The translations under genes were made by a program, and so were the position numbers. A DNA stretch of 64,000 bases from Streptomyces sp. Alt3 (GTDB lineage: Bacteria > Actinomycetota > Actinomycetes > Streptomycetales > Streptomycetaceae), in NCBI RefSeq assembly GCF_030719215.1, contig NZ_CP120983.1, forward strand, positions 1,736,001 to 1,800,000, given 5' to 3'. Each line of letters begins with the position of its first letter. The stretch's first letter is position 1. The notes under the pieces were generated by a model that was not told the origin of the DNA, did no database searches, and was given only the letters and a program-made list of their open reading frames with translations. Positions 26,129 through 34,841 of this stretch are shown here, piece after piece.

Positions 26129-26710
26129 TCATTCGAATCGTGCGGTATTTCGTCCTGCGGTGCGGGGGCGGGTGCATGCTCGGGCGATGGCAGCGACGGC
26201 TGCGGGTACGCCAAAGTTCAGCGAGAGCACCGACAACTCCTCCGTCAACGTGTAGCCGAGTCTCAAGCCCACGAGCATGTTGACCAGCATGAGGAGCAGC
26301 CAGAGTGGGAGAAAGACGGTCACCGTCATGTTCTGAGTATTTGGAACCGTCCCTTGGCTGTTGCGGACTGCTACGAGCTGCAGGATCACCGCCCATAGGG
26401 CGACTCCGGTTGTCAGGATCCAGGGCGTGCGAGCTGAGTCGATCTCCAGTCCGCCCTCGGACCACAGGGCCAGGGCGGCAGCGGTGGGTGCGGCGAAAAC
26501 AAGTACGGCAAGACCGGCTTCGAGGCGGGGTGGATGCCCTTTGTTGATTCCGCTCGTGGCGTTGAGCAACGCCACGACGAACCACACGGAACAGAACACG
26601 GTGACGGCGGCCGCGGCGGGGTTCTGCGCCTGAGGGACCAGGAGTGCGGTAAGGACGAAGACAGTGCCGGTAAGAACAAGTCCCGTGAGTATGAGGCGCA
26701 GGGAGCGCAT
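26129..26710 (-). CDS. multi-pass membrane protein of unknown function
   Basis: 193 aa from ATG 26710. About five hydrophobic helices: LRLILTGLVLTGTVFVLTAL, AVTVFCSVWFVVALLNA, LAVLVFAAPTAAALALW, WILTTGVALWAVILQLVAV and VTVFLPLWLLLMLVNMLVGL. It ends with a basic tail (ARACTRPRTAGRNTARFE). No signature that I recognise. It lies between the HNH fragment and the SnoaL-like gene on the same strand. Confidence 0.65.
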   Translation of the reverse strand: MRSLRLILTGLVLTGTVFVLTALLVPQAQNPAAAAVTVFCSVWFVVALLNATSGINKGHPPRLEAGLAVLVFAAPTAAALALWSEGGLEIDSARTPWILTTGVALWAVILQLVAVRNSQGTVPNTQNMTVTVFLPLWLLLMLVNMLVGLRLGYTLTEELSVLSLNFGVPAAVAAIARACTRPRTAGRNTARFE

Positions 26711-26890
26711 GAGGAGGTCTCCGAGGTGAGGGCGAGCCGCAGGCTCGGTGGCTGAGGACTGGCACCAGGGCTTTGCGCCGCGCCAGCAACGGGCGCACGG
26801 CGGACACGCTCATCCGCAATGGGGGGGCGCCTTTCTGGCCACCGCCGTGCTCTGCCGTCTGGTTCGTCGGGCTGGTTGGAGTCGGGGTTC

Positions 26891-27220
26891 CTATGCGGTG
26901 ATGCGCATCAGCGTGATGCGTTCGTCTTGGACGGTGAACTCGAAGTGGGAGAGGCCGTTGAAGCCGTCGCCACCGACCTGTGCTGTCAGGGTGATGCTGT
27001 CGTCCTGCTTTCTGAGCTCGGTGACCCGCAGGTCGACATTCGCGCCAATGAATTCAGTGTCGCTCCAGTCCCGCATGGCGTCGTGACCGGTGAAGACCCG
27101 GCCCCAGTCGTTCACGGCTCCGCCTGGGCTGAAAGTCATCAGCCACCCGTCGGTGTCATGTGCGTTCGCAGCTTCCAGGGAAGCGTTGACGATGGGGGGA
27201 AGGGCGTGTCGGGCGGACAT
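26891..27220 (-). CDS. SnoaL/NTF2-like protein
   Basis: 109 aa from ATG 27220 with AAGGAG seven bases upstream; a longer frame upstream is not supported. The sequence shows the NTF2 cone-fold pattern: ASLEAANAHDTDGWLMTFSP, AVNDWGRVFTGHDAMRDWSD, and a C-terminal strand HFEFTVQDERITLMRI. Such proteins can bind or isomerise small molecules. It is the last gene of the unidirectional oxidoreductase block. Confidence 0.75.
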   Translation of the reverse strand: MSARHALPPIVNASLEAANAHDTDGWLMTFSPGGAVNDWGRVFTGHDAMRDWSDTEFIGANVDLRVTELRKQDDSITLTAQVGGDGFNGLSHFEFTVQDERITLMRITA

Positions 27221-27354
27221 GGGGTGCTCCTTGGAGGGAAGGGCGAAAGGAAAAGAGCAGCTGTTCGCCGCCCATCCACCTGCGACAAGCGCCGCTGCTA
27301 GAGCGGCCGTGCGAAGGGCAAGCTTCGAGGCGCAGTGGGCCGGGAACAAACGGA

Positions 27355-28704
27355 TCATGTGGGCCGGCCCTCCACGCTGGGTTCGCCAGGCAGCGAAAGC
27401 GCTCCTTCTCGAAGGGAAGACGCTGTGCCGAGCTGTTGGCCGAGGTCGTTCAGCAGGGTCCGTGCGTGGATGAGCGCCTGGTCGGAGAGAAGCCGCAGAT
27501 CCTGCGTGGACTCGCGGATCCCGCGACGTTCCGCTGCGGTGCGGGTGGTCACGGTTTCGAGCCGGTGGACGGCACCTGCGAGACTCCCTGCCCGTTCCTG
27601 TATCTGCCGCGGGTTCCGCGCGCCGGAGTACCCCCACTCGGTGAGACGCTCTACGGCTCTTAGCGCGTGACGTTGATGACGTACGGCCCAGCGCCGGGTC
27701 ACCACCTGCGAGGCGGCTACGGCTGCGGCGCAGCCCAGAAGGGTTTCTCCGGCGCGTGAGGCCAAGAGGGGTTCCAGTGGGAGCGCTGGCCCGGCGGCGT
27801 CGGTGAGGAGCAGTGCCATGGGCGTGACGAAAGCCATGGCCAGGGCATAGTTGCGGGTGACGAAGAGCTCTGTGGCGAAGGTGAGGGCCGCCAGGATGAG
27901 GGCCGCGACCAGGCCGCGGGGATGGGCCAAAAGGACAAGGCCGGCGACCAGGCAGCCGACCAGGGTGCCGGTCAGCCGTTGTCCCGCGCGCAGGATGGTG
28001 GTGGCCGCCTGATTGCCCCGGCCCAGGACCGCTGCGGTTGCTGCCATGGCCCAGTACGGGCGTTCGGCGTCTACGGCGACGGCGACCGAGCCGGCCAGGG
28101 CGACGGCGCAGGCGCTGCGCGTCGCCATGAAGACCAGTGGTGACGCCTTGGGGTTGAGAGACCACTGGGCACGGGCGAAGCGGGCGTGGTTCGTGTCCAT
28201 GTGCAGTAACGGGTCAAAGCCCTGCTCGCTGCGCCGTGGTCTGGCAGTGGAGAGGGCGGCAGCTGCGATGCCGGTGGCCGCGGTGGCGACGATCGCGGCC
28301 AACGAGCTGCCGGGCAGAACGGTGCCGAGGGTGCACATCAGGATGAACATCATCGCTCCAGGCGGACGGGTGGCGAGTGCAGCGCACCCGTATGCGACGA
28401 GGGCCGTCCACACGGTGGTGATGACTACCGCGGACCACGGCCCGGTGGCCAGGGCGCCGGCGGCCAGGGACACGCTGAGTACGGCTGCGGCTGCGGCGAC
28501 GTGGGCGGCTTCGCGCCGTGGGGTGCTGTCGGCGGCGTAGAGCGCGGCCAGCGATCCGGTGCTGGCGACCAGACCGGTGTCCGCGTGGCCGGTTGCGGAT
28601 CCGATCGTTACGGCGAGGCCGGCGCAGGAGGCTGCTGTGATGGCCGCCCGCAGTCGTGCCAGGTTGGGGGCGAGAACGATTAGACCGCTAGTGAAAGCGG
28701 GCAC
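27355..28704 (-). CDS. FUSC-family membrane protein (putative aromatic/toxic compound exporter)
   Basis: 449 aa from GTG 28704, chosen because AAGGAGG sits six bases upstream; the open frame continues into the ALDH gene. Two sets of membrane helices, the second starting RSACAVALAGSVAVAVDA with the FUSC motif RPYWAMAATAAVLGRGNQA, then a long cytoplasmic helical tail (RHALRAVERLTEWGYSGARN). FUSC proteins are linked to fusaric or aromatic acid efflux. Here it would export a substrate or product of the neighbouring dehydrogenases (inferred). Confidence 0.82.
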   Translation of the reverse strand: MPAFTSGLIVLAPNLARLRAAITAASCAGLAVTIGSATGHADTGLVASTGSLAALYAADSTPRREAAHVAAAAAVLSVSLAAGALATGPWSAVVITTVWTALVAYGCAALATRPPGAMMFILMCTLGTVLPGSSLAAIVATAATGIAAAALSTARPRRSEQGFDPLLHMDTNHARFARAQWSLNPKASPLVFMATRSACAVALAGSVAVAVDAERPYWAMAATAAVLGRGNQAATTILRAGQRLTGTLVGCLVAGLVLLAHPRGLVAALILAALTFATELFVTRNYALAMAFVTPMALLLTDAAGPALPLEPLLASRAGETLLGCAAAVAASQVVTRRWAVRHQRHALRAVERLTEWGYSGARNPRQIQERAGSLAGAVHRLETVTTRTAAERRGIRESTQDLRLLSDQALIHARTLLNDLGQQLGTASSLREGALSLPGEPSVEGRPT

Positions 28705-28795
28705 TTTCTTCCTCCTTGTCAGGCGTGGCTCCGGGCCTGGCCGGGGGCTGCGGTTGCGGTCGGGCGCAGGGGTTTGCGGGCGGGGCCGGCAGTGG

Positions 28796-30277
28796 TCAGA
28801 CTGGGTAGGTGCTGTGGCGGTCGGCGAGGGTGATCCACCGGGTCTCAGTGAAGAATTCGGCCCCCCACTCGCTGCCGAAGTGGCCGTAGCCGCTGTCCTT
28901 GACGCCGCCGACGGGGGCCTGCGGTTCGTCGGACACGGAGTGGTCGTTGACGTGGACGGCACCGTGGCGGAGGAGGCGGGCAACCGCGAGTCCGCGGGAG
29001 CCGTTTTCGGTGTAGACGGCGCTAGAGAGGCCGTAGGGGGTGTCGTTGGCCAGTGCGACGGCGTCCTGTTCGGTGTCCACTCGGAAGAGGGTGGCCACCG
29101 GTCCGAAGACTTCCTCGTGGTAAATGCGCATGTCGGGGGTGACGTCGCTCAGGACCGTGGCCGGGTAGAACGCGCCGTCGGCGTCCCCTCCGCCCGTCAG
29201 GAGGGTGGCGCCCTTGGCGAGGGCGTCCGCGACCAGTTCGGCCACACGCTGGGCGGCCCGGGCGTTGATCAGCGGTCCGACGAGGGTGTGCGGGTCCTCC
29301 GGGTCGCCCTGTCCAAGGGTGGCGATCTTGGCCAAGAACGCTTCGGTCAAGGCGTCGTACGCGCTGTCCTGAATAATGACGCGGTCGACACACATGCAGA
29401 TCTGACCGGAGTTCATGAACTTGGCGACGGTGATGCCCGCGGCCGCGTAGGCGATGTCGGCATCGTCGAGGACGATGATGGGGTTCTTGCCGCCCAGTTC
29501 CAGGATGGCGGGGGTCAGGTGTTCGCCGGCCAGCTGGCCCACGATCCGGCCGACGGGGGTGGAGCCGGTGAAGTTGACGCGGCGTACGCGGGGGTCGGCG
29601 ACCAGGGCCGCGACCACTTCGGGAGCGTCCGCACGGTCGTTGGTGACCACGTTGACGACACCTGCGGGCAGTCCCGCCTCGGTGAGCAGGTCGGCGAGGA
29701 AGTATCCGGAGGTGATGGGGCCGTCTTCGCTGGGGCGGATGACCACGGGGTTGCCGGTGGCCAGGGCGACGGCGATGGCCCGGGCGCAGAGGATGAGCGG
29801 ACCGTTCCAGGGGACGAACGCGGCGACGACTCCGGCGGGTTCCCGTACGGCCATCGACCATTCGCCCGGCACGTCGGTGGCGAGGACGGACCCGGCAGGA
29901 GAGGTGGCCATGGTCGCGGCCTGACGGATCAGGGTCGCGGACATGTGGATGTTGAAGCTGGCCCAGATGCGGGTGCCACCGGTCTCGGCGGTCATGATCT
30001 CGGTGAATTCAGCCACGCGTTCTTCGAGAAGGTCGGCGGTGTCGTTCAGGATCTGCCGGCGCGTGGATGGTGCGGTGGTTGCCCACCCGGTGAATGCTTC
30101 CTGCGCGGCGGTGACGGCGAGCTGGATGTCGGCCGGTTCGGCTGCGGGCACGCGGACGAAGGCTGCGCCGGTGCGGGGATTGGTGTCGTCGGTGGTGCGG
30201 CCGGAGACGGCGGGGATTTCCTTGCCTCCTATCAGCAGACCACGGGTGGAGGCGGTGGGCAGAGGGATCACGGTCAT
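28796..30277 (-). CDS. NAD(P)-dependent aldehyde dehydrogenase
   Basis: 493 aa from ATG 30277. Rossmann and catalytic parts are complete: FVPWNGPLILCARAIAVALA, NFTGSTPVGRIV, the general base Glu in LELGGKNPIIVLDD and the catalytic Cys in NSGQICMCVDRV. The C-terminal PVGGVKDSGYGHFG closes the site. Closest by pattern to benzaldehyde/salicylaldehyde-type and other broad ALDHs; the true substrate is unknown. FUSC lies 91 bases downstream and an SDR 137 bases upstream. Confidence 0.9.
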   Translation of the reverse strand: MTVIPLPTASTRGLLIGGKEIPAVSGRTTDDTNPRTGAAFVRVPAAEPADIQLAVTAAQEAFTGWATTAPSTRRQILNDTADLLEERVAEFTEIMTAETGGTRIWASFNIHMSATLIRQAATMATSPAGSVLATDVPGEWSMAVREPAGVVAAFVPWNGPLILCARAIAVALATGNPVVIRPSEDGPITSGYFLADLLTEAGLPAGVVNVVTNDRADAPEVVAALVADPRVRRVNFTGSTPVGRIVGQLAGEHLTPAILELGGKNPIIVLDDADIAYAAAGITVAKFMNSGQICMCVDRVIIQDSAYDALTEAFLAKIATLGQGDPEDPHTLVGPLINARAAQRVAELVADALAKGATLLTGGGDADGAFYPATVLSDVTPDMRIYHEEVFGPVATLFRVDTEQDAVALANDTPYGLSSAVYTENGSRGLAVARLLRHGAVHVNDHSVSDEPQAPVGGVKDSGYGHFGSEWGAEFFTETRWITLADRHSTYPV

Positions 30278-30319
30278 GGGGGAACTCCTTGGGCTGAACG
30301 ACTGGCAGGGGAAGGGGGT

Positions 30320-30352
30320 GCCGGTGCGGCGCTGTGAGGGCGCCGCACCGGC
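30320..30352 (-). terminator. perfect hairpin between SDR and ALDH genes
   Basis: GCCGGTGCGGCGC and GCGCCGCACCGGC form a 13-bp stem with a 7-base loop. It divides the block into at least two expression units or stabilises a processed end. Confidence 0.65.
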
Positions 30353-30414
30353 GCTGCACGGGGTACCCGTCCGCGCGCGGCCTCCTCTTGGAGGGGCCGC
30401 TTGGCGGGCAGCGG

Positions 30415-31305
30415 TCAGTTGTGCGGGTGGAGGAGGTCTTCCAGGCCGATGCGGGTGAGGAATTCGGCGCGGATATGGTCGGCGACGGCGCTGACGGTTT
30501 CGCTGCCGTCGTTGGCGGGGTCGATGTGGACCCGGAACGGGCGCCTGCCGTGCTCGGTGCCTACGACCTCGACGATGGCGTCGGCGACCTGGGAGACGTC
30601 GGCGTCGGCCGGGGCGAGGTCCGCAAGGCGCTGGGAGACCTGGTCCATCAGGCCGGCGTAGTGGGCCTCGTAGTCGGGCACGACGGTCTGGTCGCTGGGG
30701 CGTCCGCCGGTGGCGAAGTGGTTGGTGCCCCGGGTGAAGGACCCCGGGACGATGATCGAGGTCTCGACGTTGAAGCGGGCCAGTTCGGCGGCGTACGAGA
30801 CGGCGAGCGCGTCCATGGCTGCCTTGGCCGCGAAGTAGGGGGCGAGGTATGGCGGGGTGCCGCCCTTGGTGGAGGTGGAACCCACCCAGAGGACCAGTCC
30901 TTCGCGGCGGGCACGCAAGTGGGGCAGGGCGGCCCGGTTGACGCGTTGGGTGCCCAGCACGTTGGTGTCGTAGACGGCGATCATCTCGTCGGGGGTGAAT
31001 GCCTCGGTGGGGCCGGTCACCATGTGGCCGGCGTTGTGGATGACCACGTCCAGCCGTCCGGCCTCGGACAGGACCGTGGTGATGGCCGCGTCCGCAGACT
31101 CCTGCGAGAGGACGTCGAGTTCGACCGTGCGCAGGTCGACGCCGTGCTCGGCGGCGTATGCCTTGGCGTCCGCGACCCGCCCCGCATTGCGGGTGGTGGT
31201 GTTGCGCATCGCCGCGTACACGGTGTGCCCGGCATCGGCGAGCGCGCGGGCGGCCAGGGCGCCGAAGCCGGAACCGGCGCCGGTGATCAGAATGGTGCTG
31301 CTCAT
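30415..31305 (-). CDS. SDR oxidoreductase (copy A of a tandem pair)
   Basis: 296 aa from ATG 31305. Classical SDR: cofactor loop TGAGSGFGALAARALADAGH, NAG in VVIHNAGHM, and the catalytic YxxxK in APYFAAKAAMDAL with a preceding Ser (GSTSTKGG). The C-terminal part (FRVHIDPANDGSE) is shared only with its neighbour. It is very similar to the gene at 31497, so the pair arose by tandem duplication. Confidence 0.88.
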   Translation of the reverse strand: MSSTILITGAGSGFGALAARALADAGHTVYAAMRNTTTRNAGRVADAKAYAAEHGVDLRTVELDVLSQESADAAITTVLSEAGRLDVVIHNAGHMVTGPTEAFTPDEMIAVYDTNVLGTQRVNRAALPHLRARREGLVLWVGSTSTKGGTPPYLAPYFAAKAAMDALAVSYAAELARFNVETSIIVPGSFTRGTNHFATGGRPSDQTVVPDYEAHYAGLMDQVSQRLADLAPADADVSQVADAIVEVVGTEHGRRPFRVHIDPANDGSETVSAVADHIRAEFLTRIGLEDLLHPHN

Positions 31306-31496
31306 GGGAGTGTCTCCTGTTGGTGCGGTGGGTGTGTTGAAGGCTGGTGGATGGAGGAGGCGGCGAACGGTCTGGGTAACGGGTTCGCCGCCGGCTGGAG
31401 GTATGGGGTCCGGGGCGCCGCGTAGACCCGGTTGGACGGGTGTGAGTGGAACCGCGGTGTGGGGCGGCGGCTCGGTCCGGTGCGCGCTGGGGCAGG

Positions 31497-32393
31497 TCAG
31501 CTGGTGCCGGTGTGCGGGGCGAGAAGGTCGGCGAGGCCCAGGCGGGTCAGGAAGTGGATACGGATGCGGTCGGCGACCTCGCTGATTTCCTCGGAGCCGT
31601 CGTCGGCCGGGTCGACGTGGACGCGAAAGGGCCGTGTCCCGTGCTCTGCATCGACGACCGCGACAATCGCGTCGGCGACCTGTTCAGCGCCCGGGTCGTG
31701 GGGTGCCATGGCGGCCAGGCGCCGGGAGACCTGTTCCATGAGCCCGGTGTAGCGGCGCTCGTAGGCATGGACGGCCTTGTGATCGCCCGGGCGGGAGCCG
31801 ATCGCGTGGTGGCCTGCACTGCTGAAGGAGCCCGGGACGATGATCGAGGTCTCGACGTTAAAGCGGGCCAGTTCTGCGGCGTAGGAGACGGCGAGCGCAT
31901 CCACAGCCGCTTTGGACGCGATGTACGGGGCCAGGTAGGGCGGGGTCCCGCCTCTGGTGGACGTGCATCCGATCCACACGACCAGGCCGTGCTGCTGGGC
32001 GCGCAGGTGGGGCAGGGCCGCCCTGTTGACCCGCTGAGTGCCCAGCACGTTGGTGTCGAAAACTGATGCAAGTTCCTGCGGGGTGAACGCCTCGGTGGGG
32101 CCGGTGCTCCTGCATCCGGCGTTGTGCACGACCACGTCGAGGTGTCCCGCCTCGGCGGTGATCCTCGCGATAGCCGCGTCCGAAGACCTCTGCGACAGGA
32201 TGTCGAGTTCGACAGTGCGCAGGTCGACGCCGTGGACGGTGGCGTACCGGCGGGCGTCGGCAACCCTCAGGGCGTTGCGGGTGGTGGTGTCGCGCATGGC
32301 CGCGTAGACGGTGTGGCCGGCCTCGGCCAGGGCGCGGGCTGTCAGGGCCCCTAAACCGGTACCGGCGCCGGTGATGACGATGGTCTTGCTCAT
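31497..32393 (-). CDS. SDR oxidoreductase (copy B of a tandem pair)
   Basis: 298 aa from ATG 32393. Shares with copy A the cofactor loop (TGAGTGLGALTARALAEAGH), NAG and YxxxK (APYIASKAAVDAL), plus long identical blocks such as VLGTQRVNRAALPHLRA and AVSYAAELARFNVETSIIVP. Differences cluster around the substrate-side residues after SIIVPGSF (SSAGHHAIGSR versus TRGTNHFATGG), suggesting the two copies have diverged in substrate. Confidence 0.88.
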   Translation of the reverse strand: MSKTIVITGAGTGLGALTARALAEAGHTVYAAMRDTTTRNALRVADARRYATVHGVDLRTVELDILSQRSSDAAIARITAEAGHLDVVVHNAGCRSTGPTEAFTPQELASVFDTNVLGTQRVNRAALPHLRAQQHGLVVWIGCTSTRGGTPPYLAPYIASKAAVDALAVSYAAELARFNVETSIIVPGSFSSAGHHAIGSRPGDHKAVHAYERRYTGLMEQVSRRLAAMAPHDPGAEQVADAIVAVVDAEHGTRPFRVHVDPADDGSEEISEVADRIRIHFLTRLGLADLLAPHTGTS

Positions 32394-32561
32394 GTAGGCA
32401 CCTCGAGGACGAGCCGGGGTTATCCCCAGGGCAGGTGGGCCGCAGGCCGGAGCCCGCAGTGTGCTGGTGATCCGGGCCGCGGAAGTGGCAGCGTCGGGTG
32501 CCAGCCCCGGGTGGTGTGCCGGGTGTACGGCGTGCGGATGCGGTACCCAGGACGGTGAGGG

Positions 32562-33572
32562 TCAGGCGAAGGTGATGACGGAGCGTCCGCCGCCCGCGCC
32601 GGCGGCCATGGCGTCGAGCGCGGCCGGTGCCTGTTCCAGGGTGATCGGCGTGACGGAGGGCAGGATGTTGTGCTGCGCGGAGAAGGCGAGGGCGTCCCGC
32701 AGGTCGTGGGGCGACCCGGACGGGGATGCCATGACCCGCAGACGGTTGAGGACCATGGGCTGGGTCGGCAGGGTCAGCGGGTCGCTGCCGTAACCGCACA
32801 GCAGCAGCGTGCCGTCGGGGGCCAGTCCGCCTAGGGTGGCGGAGGCCGCGGCGGTGGACGGGGCTGCGTTGAGAACGAGGTTTGCGCCGCCGTCCCAGGC
32901 TTTGAGCGCCGTAGCCGGGTCGGTGTCGGCGGAGGCGATGAACAGTTCGGCACCGAGTTCCTTGGCCTGCTCTTCGCCGCGTGCGGAACGGCCGATGACG
33001 GCGACCCGGGCGCCCATGGCGACCGCGTAGCGCACGGCGAGCGCTCCGATGCCGCCCGCCCCGATCACCGCGACGCGGGAGCCGGCCTTCGCGCCGCCCT
33101 GGCGCAGTCCGTTGAAGGCGGTGACGCCCGCGCACATCAGCGGGGCTGCGGCCACCGGGTCGAGGCCAGCGGGCAGAGGCGTGACGAAGGATGCCTTGAA
33201 GAGGGCGTACTCGGCGTACCCGCCGTCAGCGACCACGCCGGTGATCCGCTTGCGGGGGCAGAGAATCTGTTCTCCGGCGGCGCAGTACCCGCAGTTGCCG
33301 CAGGAGTCGTAGAGGAACTGTGCGCCGACTGCGTCGCCAGCGGTGAGGCCGGTGACGCCCGGGCCGGTCGCGGCGATCGTTCCGGTGATCTCGTGGCCAG
33401 GCACGACAGGGAAGCGGGCGAAGGGGTAGTGGCCGCGCAGCAGGTTGAGGTCGGAGAAGCAGACACCGCAGGCGGTGATCTTCACGAGGACCTCGCCGGG
33501 CCCGGGCTCGGGTACGTCCCGCTCGGTGAGGGACAGGGGTGCTCCGGCGGCGGTGGCTATAGCTGCACGCAT
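32562..33572 (-). CDS. zinc-dependent alcohol dehydrogenase
   Basis: 336 aa from ATG 33572 with GGAG upstream. Catalytic-zinc residues in ACGVCFSDLN and VPGHEITGTI; structural-zinc cysteines in SCGNCGYCAAGEQILC; NAD-binding VIGAGGIGALAVRYAVAMGA. A complete MDR-family enzyme. Upstream lies a 252-base gap, so it may start its own transcript. With ALDH it could carry an alcohol to the acid level (inferred). Confidence 0.9.
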   Translation of the reverse strand: MRAAIATAAGAPLSLTERDVPEPGPGEVLVKITACGVCFSDLNLLRGHYPFARFPVVPGHEITGTIAATGPGVTGLTAGDAVGAQFLYDSCGNCGYCAAGEQILCPRKRITGVVADGGYAEYALFKASFVTPLPAGLDPVAAAPLMCAGVTAFNGLRQGGAKAGSRVAVIGAGGIGALAVRYAVAMGARVAVIGRSARGEEQAKELGAELFIASADTDPATALKAWDGGANLVLNAAPSTAAASATLGGLAPDGTLLLCGYGSDPLTLPTQPMVLNRLRVMASPSGSPHDLRDALAFSAQHNILPSVTPITLEQAPAALDAMAAGAGGGRSVITFA

Positions 33573-33824
33573 CAAAGGGCTCCAAGAAGAAAGGGGTGCA
33601 CGGTTCCCGGAATGCGATGTATGCGGTTCGCGTCCGGTTACCCGGGGGTGTCTCCCGGTGTGTCTCCACGATCTCCCGGTGGCCGGTGGCGGCGACACGG
33701 GTTGCCCGGCCAGCACTTCCAAAGATCCGGACAGGCTCCCGCAGCGCAACATGCCTGGTCATGCCTGTTGCCCGCCGTACTCTCCTCGCCTTTGAGGAGG
33801 GCAGGCAGGCAGCGTCCGATGGAC

Positions 33825-34841
33825 TTATCGGGGCGGAGCCGCAGTCTGGAAACCAGTACGGAAGGTGGCGCGGTAGGCAGTCGGGGTGGCTCCGACCTGG
33901 CGTGCGAACTGCAGGCGGAATGCTTCGTGGGTGCCGAAGCCGACGCGCTCGGCGATCCTCCCCACAGTCAGGTCGCTGGTCTCCAGCATCTGCTTGGCCC
34001 GCTCGATGCGTTGCTCACTGAGCCAGGTCACCACAGTGCTGCCGGTGACCTCGCGGAACTTGCGGCTCAGCGAGCGGACACTCATGTGGGCGTGCGCGGC
34101 GACATCGTCCAGCGTGAGCGTGCGGTCGAGGTTTTCGCGCATCCAGTCGAGCGTGTTGCCCAGACCTCTGGTGTCCGAGGGCCACGCGTGCATCACGAAC
34201 TGGGACTGGCCACCGTCGCGGTGGGGCGGGAACACCAGGATGCGGGCGGTCCGGTTGGCCCGTTCGCTGCCCAGGTCACGACGCAGGATGTGCATGCACA
34301 GGTCCATGCCCGACATCACTCCGCCCGAGGTCAGCACCTGGCCGTCGTCGATGTACAGATGGTGGTCGATGACCCGGACATCGGGGTACCGCTCCTGCAG
34401 CAGGCGCGAGAACATCCAGTGCGTGGTCGCCCGCCGTCCTGCCAGGACCCCGGCCTGGGCAAGAGCGAACGCACCGGTGCAGATGCTCACCATGCGGGCA
34501 CCCCGCCGGCCCGCGGCGCCGATCTGGGCCAGCAGCTCCGGGGCGACAGCGGCCATCGGGTCGCCCATGCCCGGCACGATCACCGTGTCCGCCTCGCTCA
34601 GCGACTCCGGCGGGCGGACGTCCCGCATCGCCATCCAGTCGCCGAGCGTGCCCGAGGGGCCGGCCGCCCCGACGAGGTACGTCTCGTAGGGCGCCAAGTC
34701 CCAGTTGGGCAGGGGCCGGTCGAGATCCGGCTTCGGACCGAACACGTCCATCGGCACGGCCAGGCCGAGGGGAACCAGATTCGGCAGGACGACCAGAGCC
34801 ACCCGGTGCGGCGCCTGTCCTCCAGGTCTCCGCCCCGTCAC
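33825..34841 (-). CDS. GlxA-type transcription regulator (DJ-1/PfpI + AraC), first
   Basis: 338 aa; GTG 34841 overlaps the TGA of the lyase gene. Residues 10-190 are a DJ-1/PfpI-like domain with the nucleophile-elbow region MVSICTGAFALAQAG. Residues 225-330 are an AraC DNA-binding domain with two HTHs (LDDVAAHAHMSVRSLSRKFR and VGRIAERVGFGTHEAFRLQF). Such regulators activate catabolic operons. Its coupling to the lyase and rhodanese suggests it governs this block. Confidence 0.88.
   Translation of the reverse strand: MTGRRPGGQAPHRVALVVLPNLVPLGLAVPMDVFGPKPDLDRPLPNWDLAPYETYLVGAAGPSGTLGDWMAMRDVRPPESLSEADTVIVPGMGDPMAAVAPELLAQIGAAGRRGARMVSICTGAFALAQAGVLAGRRATTHWMFSRLLQERYPDVRVIDHHLYIDDGQVLTSGGVMSGMDLCMHILRRDLGSERANRTARILVFPPHRDGGQSQFVMHAWPSDTRGLGNTLDWMRENLDRTLTLDDVAAHAHMSVRSLSRKFREVTGSTVVTWLSEQRIERAKQMLETSDLTVGRIAERVGFGTHEAFRLQFARQVGATPTAYRATFRTGFQTAAPPR

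Noticed and set aside
28559-30337. Plus-strand frame opposite the aldehyde dehydrogenase
   Set aside because: Antisense shadow of a well-supported ALDH.
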